Notes: generated from the sequence alone by a model not told the origin. DNA of 25,032 nucleotides from JAKACA01 sp050010115 (GCA_050010115.1 JBEKLQ010000058.1:1-25032); one strand, 5' to 3'. Counted from the stretch's first letter, positions 14,848-22,505 are shown. A program made the numbers and translations.

Positions 14848-15605
14848 CGAAGCTGCTCGAGATCCGGAGTGTCTCCGTACGCTTCGGTGGCATCCACGCG
14901 CTCGATGACGTGTCGCTGGACGTCGGAGCCGGCGAGGCGGTCGGTCTCATCGGGCCGAACGGAGCTGGCAAGACCACCCTGTTCGACTGCATCACCGGGG
15001 TGCGGCGCCCTGATCGCGGCGAGATCCGCTTCGACGGTAAGCGCATCGACAGCCTGCCCGTCCACCGCCGGAGCCGTCTCGGGATCGGGCGGACGTTCCA
15101 GCGCATCGAGTTGTTCGCCGGCATGACCACCCGTGACCACCTGCTGGTCGCCGAACGGGAGCGCGGTGGCGACGGGAGGCTCTGGAGGGATCTCCTGGGT
15201 CGTGGCGCCCCAACCCCCGAAGAGACCCGCCGAGTCGACTCCATGATCACCGAGCTCCAGCTCGAGGACTTCGCCGACGCCCAGATCGAGTCGCTCAGCC
15301 TCGGGCAGGGCCGCCTGGTCGAGCTGGGACGAGCGCTCATCCCCGAGCCTCGTCTGCTGCTGCTCGACGAGCCCTCCTCAGGCCTCGACTCACGCGAGAG
15401 CGCAGCGCTGGCCGACGTGGTGAACGACGTGCGGCGCCAGCGTGACACCGCTGTGCTCCTTGTCGAGCACGATCTCGATCTCGTGCAGGCTGTCGTCGAT
15501 CGGGCGTACGTGCTCGACCTGGGTCGCTTGATCGCTTCCGGGCCGCTCGCCGACGTGTTCGCCGACACCGCCGTGCGCAAGGCGTACCTCGGGGACGGAA
15601 CGTGA
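14844..15605 (+). CDS. livG: branched-chain amino acid-type ABC transporter ATP-binding protein LivG
   Basis: A 253-residue cytoplasmic ATPase of the importer. Walker A is GPNGAGKTT (residues 37-45), the ABC signature is LSLGQ, a variant of LSGGQ, Walker B is LLLLDEPSSGL, and the switch histidine lies in VLLVEHDLDLV. The segment RTFQRIELFAGMTTRDHLLVA is typical of LivG. The frame extends upstream to an ATG at 14814, but the ATG at 14844 is preferred: it overlaps the permease stop as ATGA and begins MTKLLEIRSVSVRFGGIHAL, the usual LivG N-terminus. The stop overlaps the GTG of livF. Confidence 0.94.
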   Translation: MTKLLEIRSVSVRFGGIHALDDVSLDVGAGEAVGLIGPNGAGKTTLFDCITGVRRPDRGEIRFDGKRIDSLPVHRRSRLGIGRTFQRIELFAGMTTRDHLLVAERERGGDGRLWRDLLGRGAPTPEETRRVDSMITELQLEDFADAQIESLSLGQGRLVELGRALIPEPRLLLLDEPSSGLDSRESAALADVVNDVRRQRDTAVLLVEHDLDLVQAVVDRAYVLDLGRLIASGPLADVFADTAVRKAYLGDGT

Positions 15606-16369
15606 GCATGCCCGCCGAGGTGCCGGCCTCGAGTCTCGTGGCCCCGCTCCGGCCGGCCCTGGAGCTGGACCATGTCAGCGCGTCGTACGCGCGGTTCAGA
15701 GCGCTGTTCGACGTGTCGTTCTCAGTGGCCGACGGGTCGGTAGCAGTGATGCTCGGTCCGAACGGGGCAGGGAAGTCGACGATCGCTCGGGTAGTGACTG
15801 GCCTCGTGCCGACCACGTCCGGCAGGATCTTCATCCAGGGGAGCGACGTGACGCGACTGTCCCCGGCGCGGATCGTTCGCCGCGGCGTCACCCTCGCTCC
15901 AGAGGGCCGACCCGTGTTCGCGACGCTCGACGTCGAGGACAACTTGAGGCTGACGTTCTGCCGCCAGCTTCCGCGCGGCGAGGTGGCCGGCGCGATGGAG
16001 CGTGCCTACGGGCGCTTCCCATTCCTGAAGAGCCGCCGGCGTCAACTCGGTGGCACGCTCTCGGGCGGCGAGCAGCGCATCCTCGCGCTCGCTCGCGTGC
16101 TGGCGGTGCCACCGAAGCTGCTCGTGGTGGACGAGCTCTCGCTCGGGCTGGCGCCGCGGATCGTCGATGAGGTGTTCGGTGCGCTCCGTGAGATCAACCA
16201 AGCAGGTACCACACTGCTCGTGGTCGAGCAGCAAGCCAAGCGAGCGCTCGAGTTGGCCGATCAGGTGATCATCCTGCGCAAGGGCCGCGTCACCCACTCC
16301 GGCATGGCATCGGACCTCTCCGATGACCTCGCCGCCGAGCTGCTACCGGTCCCCCCCGACGTGGCTTGA
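15602..16369 (+). CDS. livF: branched-chain amino acid-type ABC transporter ATP-binding protein LivF
   Basis: A 255-residue second ATPase of the importer. Walker A is GPNGAGKST (residues 52-60), the signature is LSGGEQRILALARVL, Walker B is LLVVDELSLGLAP, and the H-loop histidine is replaced: the switch segment reads TLLVVEQQAKRAL, with Q after E, as is usual for LivF. EGRPVFATLDVEDNL matches the LivF Q-loop region. The GTG at 15602 overlaps the livG stop (GTGA), and an ATG two codons later could also serve. About 18 residues precede the ABC domain. It ends the operon, facing the lipoprotein gene convergently with a 37-bp gap. Confidence 0.94.
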   Translation: MSMPAEVPASSLVAPLRPALELDHVSASYARFRALFDVSFSVADGSVAVMLGPNGAGKSTIARVVTGLVPTTSGRIFIQGSDVTRLSPARIVRRGVTLAPEGRPVFATLDVEDNLRLTFCRQLPRGEVAGAMERAYGRFPFLKSRRRQLGGTLSGGEQRILALARVLAVPPKLLVVDELSLGLAPRIVDEVFGALREINQAGTTLLVVEQQAKRALELADQVIILRKGRVTHSGMASDLSDDLAAELLPVPPDVA

Positions 16370-16406
16370 GGACCAGCGCCGGCGGCGTGCAGACCCAGCG
16401 CCGGCC

Positions 16407-16970
16407 TCAGCAGCCGGCTGGCGTCTTGCCTTGTTCGAGTGTGAGCAGCGAGCAGATCGTCGCTTTGGCAACCAACCAGGTGCTGTCTTCGTAGACGGCA
16501 GCACCCTTCGAGTTCGACAGCACCACCGTGCCCGTCGGGGACAAGATGTCGTAGGTCACGGCCGCGCACGGGCTCGGGAGCAGTTGGTTCTTGCAGTCGG
16601 CGCCGCTCTCGACGGTCGCTGCGAGCACCTTTGCCCCGCCTGCTTGCTTCGCCAGCGCCGAGTGGATGGCTGCCGTGAAGGCGGCCTTGAGGGCGGCGCC
16701 GTCCTGGACCACGAGGAGCTTCGGGGCGATCGCGGGGTTGTTGAGGTCGAACAGCGTCATGTAGGCGTGCCCGATCTCGTTCTTGGAGATCGCCAGCGAC
16801 GGCAGCGTGGTGGAAGTGGTCGACGGAGCGCTCGTGGACGACGATGTCGTAGTGGGCGCCGCCCCGGAGCTGCAAGCGGCCAGGCCGACCGCCATGACGG
16901 CCGTCATGAGCACAGCGGAGGCTCGGTGGCTCCGTGGCGGACCCGGGCGTCGGCGGACACGTGTGAACAT
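16407..16970 (-). CDS. lipoprotein with Mtb12-like domain
   Basis: A 187-residue predicted lipoprotein: a basic N-terminus, a hydrophobic core, lipobox GLAAC with Cys33, then a Ser/Thr-rich linker (about 34-60). The remaining domain, with YMTLFDLNNP, VVQDGAALKAAF, CAAVTYDILSPTGTVVLSN and STWLVAKATICSLL, resembles the low-molecular-weight antigen Mtb12 fold of mycobacteria by motif pattern. The molecular function of that family is not established. Four cysteines in the mature domain could form disulfides. The frame is open much further upstream, but ATG 16970 gives the signal peptide directly and has TAGGCT seven bases before it. It is convergent with livF and divergent from the adenosyltransferase. 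Confidence 0.75.
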   Translation of the reverse strand: MFTRVRRRPGPPRSHRASAVLMTAVMAVGLAACSSGAAPTTTSSSTSAPSTTSTTLPSLAISKNEIGHAYMTLFDLNNPAIAPKLLVVQDGAALKAAFTAAIHSALAKQAGGAKVLAATVESGADCKNQLLPSPCAAVTYDILSPTGTVVLSNSKGAAVYEDSTWLVAKATICSLLTLEQGKTPAGC

Positions 16971-16977
16971 CGCCGGA

Positions 16978-16983
16978 AGCCTA
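16978..16983 (-). promoter_or_regulatory. -10 element of the lipoprotein gene (leaderless)
   Basis: TAGGCT on the minus strand lies seven bases before ATG 16970, which supports this start over the upstream options. Confidence 0.45.
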
Positions 16984-17060
16984 CGGCTCTCGCGGGCACC
17001 CCCGGCGGCGCGTCCCTCGGTGCCAGCCGGGGCTTGGGGGCGGCCCCGTTCGACTCCGCC

Positions 17061-17066
17061 TAGATT
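17061..17066 (+). promoter_or_regulatory. -10 element of the adenosyltransferase gene (leaderless)
   Basis: TAGATT is followed by eight bases and GTG 17075. No ribosome site is present. Confidence 0.5.
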
Positions 17067-17074
17067 GCGACTCT

Positions 17075-17710
17075 GTGAGCATCGCGACGACAAAGGGCGA
17101 CGGGGGCACGACAGGCCTGCTCTACGGGGAGCGCGTCCGGAAGGACTCCGCCCGCATCGAGTGCAACGGAGCCGTGGACGAGGCTCAGGCAGCGCTCGGC
17201 TATGCGAGGGCGGTGATCGGGGCCACCGGGGCATCGGGCCCCGATGATCTCACGGCCGACGCGCTCGACGGCCTGCTCGTGTCCCTCGAGCGCGACCTGT
17301 GGGTACTGATGGCGGAGGTGGCCACCCCCGAGATTCAGCGCACCAAACTCGTGGCCGGCACCTCGCTCGTCACCGTCGAGATGGTGGAGTCCTTGACGAA
17401 CCACGTGCATGCGCTCGAGGCGCTCGAGGTCATGCCGAAGGAGTTCGTCGTTCCTGGTGTGAACCTCGCCGGTGCTGCCCTCGACGTCGCCCGCACGGTC
17501 GTGCGCCGAGCGGAGCGCCTTGCCGTTGCCACCGAGCTCGGTGAATCCTCGACAGTCGTCCCGTACCTCAATCGGCTCTCCGACCTGTGCTGGTTGCTCG
17601 CGCGTGCCGTGGAGCGAGAGCATCTGACGGCTCGTACCGGTGCAGCGGGCAGGGCGCGGCGTACGCCGCGCTTGGACGCGGGCGACACCGCGCCGGATCA
17701 CGGGCCATGA
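17075..17710 (+). CDS. pduO: PduO-type cob(I)alamin adenosyltransferase
   Basis: Transfers the adenosyl group of ATP to cob(I)alamin to make coenzyme B12. The 211-residue product begins with the PduO/MMAB nucleotide-binding region (TKGDGGTTGLLYGERVRKDS, then GAVDEAQAALGYAR). Its C-terminal half holds EFVVPGVNLAGAALDVARTVVRRAER and YLNRLSDLCWLLARAVE, which match the conserved P-loop-like and helix motifs of the family. TKTGD is altered to TKGDG, a small deviation in the phosphate-binding loop. The last 20 residues are an unconserved basic tail. GTG 17075 follows TAGATT at 8 bp and lacks a ribosome site. pepA starts 7 bp after the stop and may be cotranscribed. Confidence 0.88.
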   Translation: MSIATTKGDGGTTGLLYGERVRKDSARIECNGAVDEAQAALGYARAVIGATGASGPDDLTADALDGLLVSLERDLWVLMAEVATPEIQRTKLVAGTSLVTVEMVESLTNHVHALEALEVMPKEFVVPGVNLAGAALDVARTVVRRAERLAVATELGESSTVVPYLNRLSDLCWLLARAVEREHLTARTGAAGRARRTPRLDAGDTAPDHGP

Positions 17711-17717
17711 TGGCCGT

Positions 17718-19220
17718 ATGAACGTCCAGGTCTCGATCACCACCACCGCGCCCGACGGCGCCGTGGCCATTGGTCATCTCGTGTTCGAAGATCTTGCGCC
17801 GGCGTCCCCGGACCTCGAAGTCGATCACGCCGCTTGTGAGTTGCGGTCGTTCGTCGGCAAGGAAGGCGAGACGCTCGTCGAGCGGGACGGCTCCGGCCTA
17901 CGAGTGCTGGTCGGCGCCGGCGATCGCGAGCGTCTCTCTCCGAGGACACTGCGCAGGGCAGCTGCGACGTTCGCGCGGGCGGTCAGTGCCTGCGAGTCGG
18001 CTGCCTTGGACATGACTCCGGTGTCGGGGGAGGGTGCCGGCGCCGCCCGCGTGGCACAGGCGGCCGTCGAGGGGATCGGGGGAGCGACCTACCGCTTCTC
18101 CTCGTATCGGAGCACGCAACGCCCGGATGCACTGAGCTCGCTGTCGCTCGTGGTCGGGCCCGCCAGCCTGCACGATGCCACCAGCGGACTTGCTCGGGGA
18201 CTCGCCGTCGCCGACGCAGTGGAGCTCGCGCGGGACCTGGCGAACACTCCCGCTGGCGACATGACCCCGTCGCGCCTGGCCGAGGTCGCTCGCGAGGTGG
18301 CCGAGCGCGAAGGGCTCGAGCTCACCGTCTTCGACGAGGAGGCGATCCGGGCGGAACGGCTCGGCGGCCTTCTCGCCGTGGCAGCCGGCTCTGCTGAGCC
18401 GCCACGCCTGATCAAGCTCGTGTACGAGCCGGAGGGCGCCACGGCCGACGTGCCGACGGTGGCGCTCGTCGGCAAGGGGATCACGTTCGATTCCGGTGGC
18501 CTCTCGTTGAAGTCCGGCGACGCGATGATGCGCATGAAGAACGACATGAGCGGTGCCGCCGCGGTCATCGCCACCCTCGGGGCCTGCAAGGCTGCCGGTG
18601 TTACCGTGCGCGTGATCGGCATCGCGCCGTGCACCGAGAACCTGCCGAGCGGGACCGCCACCAAGCCCGGCGACGTGCTCACCGCTCGCAACGGCAAGAC
18701 CATCGAGGTGCTGAACACCGACGCCGAAGGGCGGCTCGTCCTCGCCGACGGCCTCTCCCTCGCCGCCGAGCAGGAGCCGGACTCGATCGTCGACATCGCC
18801 ACCCTGACGGGCGCCTGCGTCGTGGCTCTCGGGTCCGAGGTGGCCGGGGTCATGGGCAACGACTCCCGCGTCATCGCGATGGTCGAGCGAGCCGCCGCCG
18901 AGGCCGGAGAACCGGTGTGGCACCTGCCCCTTCCGCAGTCGTACCGCAGGTTCGCCGATTCCGATATCGCTGATATGAAGAACGTCGGTCGTCCCGGCAA
19001 CGCGGGCGCTCTGGTGGCCGGCCTGATCCTCGAGGAATTCGTCGGTGACCGGCCGTGGGCGCACCTTGACATCGCGGGACCGATGACGAGCGATGAGGAC
19101 GCGTACGACCAGCGGAAAGGGTCGACCGGCTTCGGGGTACGCACGCTGATCGAGTTCGTGTCCGGCTATGAGGCGATCGGTTCAAAAGCCGATCGGGAAG
19201 CAGATGGGAGTGTCCGATGA
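17718..19220 (+). CDS. pepA: leucyl aminopeptidase (M17 family)
   Basis: A cytosolic metallo-aminopeptidase, normally hexameric with two metal ions per subunit, that removes N-terminal residues from peptides. The 500-residue product has the family's normal length. The metal and catalytic residues appear at K253, D258, D276, D335 and E337 with R339, with exactly the spacing of E. coli PepA K270, D275, D293, D352, E354. They sit in VGKGITFDSGGLSLK, MKNDMSGAAAV and NTDAEGRLVLADGL. The open frame reaches back to a GTG at 17640 inside the preceding gene. I choose ATG 17718, with a CATGAT -10-like sequence six bases upstream, because the N-terminal domain begins naturally there. The stop overlaps the glucokinase start (ATGA). 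Confidence 0.95.
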   Translation: MNVQVSITTTAPDGAVAIGHLVFEDLAPASPDLEVDHAACELRSFVGKEGETLVERDGSGLRVLVGAGDRERLSPRTLRRAAATFARAVSACESAALDMTPVSGEGAGAARVAQAAVEGIGGATYRFSSYRSTQRPDALSSLSLVVGPASLHDATSGLARGLAVADAVELARDLANTPAGDMTPSRLAEVAREVAEREGLELTVFDEEAIRAERLGGLLAVAAGSAEPPRLIKLVYEPEGATADVPTVALVGKGITFDSGGLSLKSGDAMMRMKNDMSGAAAVIATLGACKAAGVTVRVIGIAPCTENLPSGTATKPGDVLTARNGKTIEVLNTDAEGRLVLADGLSLAAEQEPDSIVDIATLTGACVVALGSEVAGVMGNDSRVIAMVERAAAEAGEPVWHLPLPQSYRRFADSDIADMKNVGRPGNAGALVAGLILEEFVGDRPWAHLDIAGPMTSDEDAYDQRKGSTGFGVRTLIEFVSGYEAIGSKADREADGSVR

Positions 19221-20218
19221 CTGACAGCCCTGGATCTTCGCCCTCGCCAGAGCGGTCCGGGCGGCGACCCGCCATCAAGGCTCCAGCATTCAAGGCGCCC
19301 GCCGCCAAGGGTGCTGCGACGAGGGCGCCAGCGACGAAGGCCGCCCGCACCAGGGCCGTCCCGGCTGGAGCGGCCCGCGCGACGAGAGCGCCCCGGGTCG
19401 TGAAGACGACCCGCACGAGCGCCGGCGCCGGAACGACCGGGACGGCGGGCACGGCTCCGACAACGACCGTGCCGGCCCATCCAGCCACCTTGGCAATCGA
19501 CATCGGCGGCACGGGCCTCAAGGCTTCGGTGATCGACTCGGAGAGCCGCCTGCTGGCGGACCGGGTGCGAGTGGCCACGACGTACCCGGTACCACCGGAG
19601 CTCATGGTCGATCAGTTGGTCAAGCTCGTGCAGCCGCTGCCGGCGGCCGATCGCGTGTCGGTGGGCTTCCCTGGTGTGGTGCGCCGGGGCCATGTGTTCA
19701 CGGCGCCGCACTTCGTCACCAAGGCAGGACCAGGTACGGCCGTGGTGAAGGAGCTGGTGGGGAAGTGGACCGGCTTCGATCTGGCTGGAGCGCTCTCGGC
19801 TCGGCTCGGCCTCGACGTACGCGTCGCCAACGACGCGGATCTGCAGGGTTGGGCAGTCGTGAGCGGGAACGGCCTCGAGATGGTCGTGACACTCGGCACC
19901 GGTGTCGGCACGGCCTTGTTCATCGAAGGAAAGCTCGTCCCGCATCTCGAGCTCGCCCATCACCCGTTCCGCAAAGGGGGCACCTACAACGAGCAGCTCG
20001 GCGATGCCGCGCTCAAGAAGATCGGCACGGCGAAGTGGCGCAAGCGGGTGCTCGAGGCGATCGGCAACTTCCAGAGCCTTGTGAACTACGACCACCTCTA
20101 CATCGGAGGAGGCAATGCCCGCCATCTGGCCGGGCACATCGACCCGTCGATCACGATCGTCGACAACGTCGCCGGCCTCGTCGGTGGCATCAAGCTCTGG
20201 GTGCACGGGGGCCACTGA
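19217..20218 (+). CDS. ppgK: polyphosphate glucokinase (ROK family) with basic Ala/Lys N-terminal tail
   Basis: Phosphorylates glucose using inorganic polyphosphate (and often ATP). Residues from about 90 form a ROK kinase: LAIDIGGTGLKASVID (D95 in the phosphate-binding loop), the sugar-site region VSVGFPGVVRRGHV, VANDADLQG with catalytic D206, and LGTGVGTALFIEGKLVPHLELAHHP, close to actinobacterial PpgK proteins. Residues 1 to about 88 are low complexity (Ala, Pro, Lys, Arg, Thr), including KAPAFKAPAAKGAATRAPAT, like a histone H1 tail. Family members normally start directly at the kinase domain. The ATG overlaps the pepA stop (ATGA) with GGAG upstream, so the start and the tail are well supported. 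Note that zinc-binding cysteines of classic ROK repressors are absent, as in PpgK. Confidence 0.9.
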   Translation: MTDSPGSSPSPERSGRRPAIKAPAFKAPAAKGAATRAPATKAARTRAVPAGAARATRAPRVVKTTRTSAGAGTTGTAGTAPTTTVPAHPATLAIDIGGTGLKASVIDSESRLLADRVRVATTYPVPPELMVDQLVKLVQPLPAADRVSVGFPGVVRRGHVFTAPHFVTKAGPGTAVVKELVGKWTGFDLAGALSARLGLDVRVANDADLQGWAVVSGNGLEMVVTLGTGVGTALFIEGKLVPHLELAHHPFRKGGTYNEQLGDAALKKIGTAKWRKRVLEAIGNFQSLVNYDHLYIGGGNARHLAGHIDPSITIVDNVAGLVGGIKLWVHGGH

Positions 20219-20265
20219 TACGCCGGCCCGGCCGAAGCCTCGCCTACAAGCCTGCCGGCAACGAG

Positions 20266-20826
20266 CTACTGGCCGAGCCAGCCCGGTGACGCGTCCAGCA
20301 AGAAGCGCGTCACCCCGAGCGCCCGGTCGAACGTGTCGCACAGCAGCTCCTCGCCACCGAGCACACGAGCCAGCGACACCTCACGCCGGGCGACGATTGT
20401 GAGGCGCCGGACCGGGGCGTCGGTCACCGAGCCGAACGAGTCGGTCGCCGAGATCTCGAGAGGCAGCTCGATCCCGCCGACTCCCGCCAGGTCGATGGCG
20501 AGCCTGAGGAGATCGGGGGCATTCGGTAGCGGGGGTACTCCCCAGTTGAACGTCAGGGGGAAGAACCACTTGTCCGCAGGATCGGCGTCCTCGGGCAGGG
20601 CGACGACGGCGTCCTCGAAATCGAGCAGTACGCGGGGCTCGACCTCGAGCGCAAGGTGCAGGTCGATCGGACCCCCGCACCCTTCCTCTGGGTGTAGGTC
20701 CACCTCCCAGAACTGCCGAAGCGAGTAAGTCTCGACGAAGTGCCGCTCGTCGTGCACGTGGAAACCGTGATCGACTGCATGATCCTTGAGCTCGGCCACG
20801 TAGCCGGCCACGTCGATGACCGCCAT
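20266..20826 (-). CDS. conserved-looking hypothetical protein
   Basis: I do not recognise this 186-residue protein. It has no signal peptide, membrane helix or cofactor motif. The composition is acidic and mixed alpha/beta, with a notable segment HGFHVHDERHFVETYSLRQFWEVDLHPEEG near the start (several His and Glu that could bind a metal) and WFFPLTFNWGVPPLPN in the middle. The end, CDTFDRALGVTRFLLDA, is amphipathic. Codon use matches its neighbours, and no other frame in the region is better. ATG 20826 is nine bases from a minus-strand TACACT. It is divergent from the inositol-monophosphatase-like gene with only 44 bp between the starts, so the two promoters nearly touch. Confidence 0.75.
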   Translation of the reverse strand: MAVIDVAGYVAELKDHAVDHGFHVHDERHFVETYSLRQFWEVDLHPEEGCGGPIDLHLALEVEPRVLLDFEDAVVALPEDADPADKWFFPLTFNWGVPPLPNAPDLLRLAIDLAGVGGIELPLEISATDSFGSVTDAPVRRLTIVARREVSLARVLGGEELLCDTFDRALGVTRFLLDASPGWLGQ

Positions 20827-20835
20827 GTCGCCGCA

Positions 20836-20841
20836 AGTGTA
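20836..20841 (-). promoter_or_regulatory. -10 element of the hypothetical gene at 20266-20826
   Basis: TACACT on the minus strand, nine bases before ATG 20826. It lies 16 bp from the divergent -10 element at 20858-20863. Confidence 0.35.
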
Positions 20842-20857
20842 GGCGCCGTCCGCGAGG

Positions 20858-20863
20858 TACCGT
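20858..20863 (+). promoter_or_regulatory. -10 element of the inositol-monophosphatase-family gene (leaderless)
   Basis: TACCGT followed by seven bases and GTG 20871. This decides that start over the in-frame GTG at 20862, which overlaps the element itself. Confidence 0.45.
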
Positions 20864-20870
20864 GCTCGGC

Positions 20871-21626
20871 GTGGAGGGCTGCTCGATCATTGCCGTGCTG
20901 GAGCAGACCGCCCGCGAGGTTGCCACCGCGCTCGAAGGGTTGACGGACTGGGGCCTGGCGGATACCCGGCCCGGCCAGTACCGCTCCGATCTCGTGGCCG
21001 ACCGGGCGGCGATCGCGGTGTTGACGGGGGCGGGTTTCTCGGTGATGAGCGAGGAGTCAGGTCTGACGGAACTGCGCTCTTCGAGGCTGCTCGCCGTGCT
21101 CGACCCGGTCGACGGCTCGACGAACGCCTCGCGGGGGCTGCCCTGGTTCGCCACCAGCATCTGCGTGCTCGACGACACCGGCCCGCTGGCGGCTCTCGTC
21201 ATGAACCAGTCGACCGGGCGGTGCTACGAGGCCGTCCGGGGCGAGGGTGCGACGAGGGACGGCTACCCGATCTCGCCGAGCGGCTGCCGAGACCTCGCCA
21301 AAGCCGTGATCGGCCTGTCCGGGTACCCGGGGCGGTACCTCGGGTGGAAGCAGTACCGGGCGCTCGGCGCTGTGGCGCTCGATCTGTGCGCCGTGGCCGA
21401 TGGGACACTGGACGGCTACCTCGACTGCGGGAGGAACGCCCACGGGCCGTGGGACTACCTGGGCGGGATGCTCGTGTGCCGGGAGGCGGGCGCCGGCATC
21501 GTCGACGGCCTTGGCCGTGACCTCGTCGTGCGTGGGCATTCCGACCGCCGTGCCCCAGTGGCAGGGGCAACCCCGGAGCTCCTCGAGGCGCTGCGTGCGG
21601 CTCGTGCGGGGCTTGAGACCGGCTGA
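20871..21626 (+). CDS. inositol monophosphatase family protein
   Basis: A 251-residue member of the Mg-dependent, lithium-sensitive sugar phosphatase superfamily. The three metal-site motifs are present: SEESG (E61/E62), LDPVDGSTN (D78, D81) and GPWDYLGGMLVCREAGA (W194-D195). Substrates in this family include inositol-1-phosphate, histidinol-phosphate, fructose bisphosphate and PAP. Sequence here does not decide, although the short WDYLGG-A motif resembles SuhB/IMPase proteins. The start is set at GTG 20871 because of the TACCGT -10 element seven bases upstream. There is no operon partner: the zinc-ribbon gene after it has its own promoter-like element. Confidence 0.9.
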   Translation: MEGCSIIAVLEQTAREVATALEGLTDWGLADTRPGQYRSDLVADRAAIAVLTGAGFSVMSEESGLTELRSSRLLAVLDPVDGSTNASRGLPWFATSICVLDDTGPLAALVMNQSTGRCYEAVRGEGATRDGYPISPSGCRDLAKAVIGLSGYPGRYLGWKQYRALGAVALDLCAVADGTLDGYLDCGRNAHGPWDYLGGMLVCREAGAGIVDGLGRDLVVRGHSDRRAPVAGATPELLEALRAARAGLETG

Positions 21627-21651
21627 GCGCCTGACTTTGGTTTCCTCTGGC

Positions 21652-21687
21652 ATGTCGAAACGGAGGCTTTCCGAGCCATTTCGGCAT
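21652..21687. promoter_or_regulatory. stem-loop or operator before the zinc-ribbon gene
   Basis: ATGTCGAAA (21652-21660) pairs with TTTCGGCAT (21679-21687) apart from one G-T. An inner CGGA/TCCG pair lies in the 18-nt loop. The right arm falls where the -35 of the next gene would be (its -10 is 21703-21708). It could end the upstream transcript or bind a regulator. Confidence 0.3.
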
Positions 21688-21702
21688 ACCGCGCCGGGCG
21701 GT

Positions 21703-21708
21703 TAGCCT
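21703..21708 (+). promoter_or_regulatory. -10 element of the zinc-ribbon gene (leaderless)
   Basis: TAGCCT followed by seven bases and GTG 21716, with no ribosome site. Confidence 0.45.
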
Positions 21709-21715
21709 CCTCACA

Positions 21716-22486
21716 GTGGACGGGACTCCGATAGTGAGCGATGAGGGCGAGGGGACCGAGGTGGCGGATGAGCGCGATCCCCTCCAACTCCTGCTGGAGG
21801 TCCAGGCGCACGACCTCGAGTTGGACCGGATCGCCTACCGGCTTCGGGAGCTGCCGGAGCGCGCTCAACTGGCGGATGTGGTCCAGCGCCAATCGGGCAT
21901 CGAGCAGCAGGTCGCCGAGGCGGACGAGCGGAGATCTGGACTGGCTCGACAGCAAGACGAGCTCGACCAACACGTGCAGGCGCTCGTGTCCCGCATCTCG
22001 GCGATCGAGACACGTCTGGCGTCGGCCTCAGCTGGTTCCTATCGAGACCAGCAAGCGATGGGGACCGAGACCGCTTCGCTCGACCACCAGCGCCGCGAGC
22101 TCGAAGACCGAGAGCTGGAGATAATGGAGCAGCTGGAGCCCATCGAGGAGCAGCTCGCCCAGCTGAGCCGAGAGGTGGAGGAGATTGCTTCGGAGCACGC
22201 CAACGTCGCCGGGGCTCTCGCCAGCGTTGAGGAGTCGCTGGAGGCCGAGCGCCGGGCAGTGGCCTCGGAGCGAGCGGCTCTCGCAGCCGGCCTGCCCACC
22301 CCGCTGGCGGCTTCGTACGAGCGTTTGCGGGCAAAGCTCGGCGGCATAGGAGCAGCCAAGCTCACCGACGGTACCTGCAGCGGCTGCCACCTGAAACTGC
22401 CCGCCAAGGAGCTTGACGTCGTCCGCCATTCCCACAGCGGCACGGTGTTCTACTGCGAGCAGTGCGGACGGATCCTCGTTCCGTGA
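21716..22486 (+). CDS. coiled-coil C4-type zinc-ribbon protein
   Basis: A 256-residue protein of the family often named zinc ribbon domain protein (DUF164; related to mycobacterial Rv2229c and to HP0958/CT398). Residues about 20-190 are a long antiparallel coiled coil rich in Glu, Gln, Leu and Arg. The C-terminus holds a zinc ribbon with C221-x2-C224 and C247-x2-C250. Related proteins are thought to act as nucleic-acid or protein-binding scaffolds, but the function in actinobacteria is not established. In mycobacteria the neighbours are a Nif3-like protein and an RNase HI-CobC fusion. Here the following gene encodes only the CobC-like phosphatase part. The GTG start follows a TAGCCT element at 7 bp. 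Confidence 0.88.
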   Translation: MDGTPIVSDEGEGTEVADERDPLQLLLEVQAHDLELDRIAYRLRELPERAQLADVVQRQSGIEQQVAEADERRSGLARQQDELDQHVQALVSRISAIETRLASASAGSYRDQQAMGTETASLDHQRRELEDRELEIMEQLEPIEEQLAQLSREVEEIASEHANVAGALASVEESLEAERRAVASERAALAAGLPTPLAASYERLRAKLGGIGAAKLTDGTCSGCHLKLPAKELDVVRHSHSGTVFYCEQCGRILVP

Positions 22487-22505
22487 CGGCCGGCTGCCTT
22501 CGACT

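Noticed and set aside
17898..19064. 388-codon minus-strand frame opposite pepA
   Set aside because: Antisense shadow of a gene with all catalytic residues in order.
19166..20341. 391-codon minus-strand frame opposite ppgK
   Set aside because: Shadow; it spans the pepA end, ppgK and the next gene boundary without any motif.
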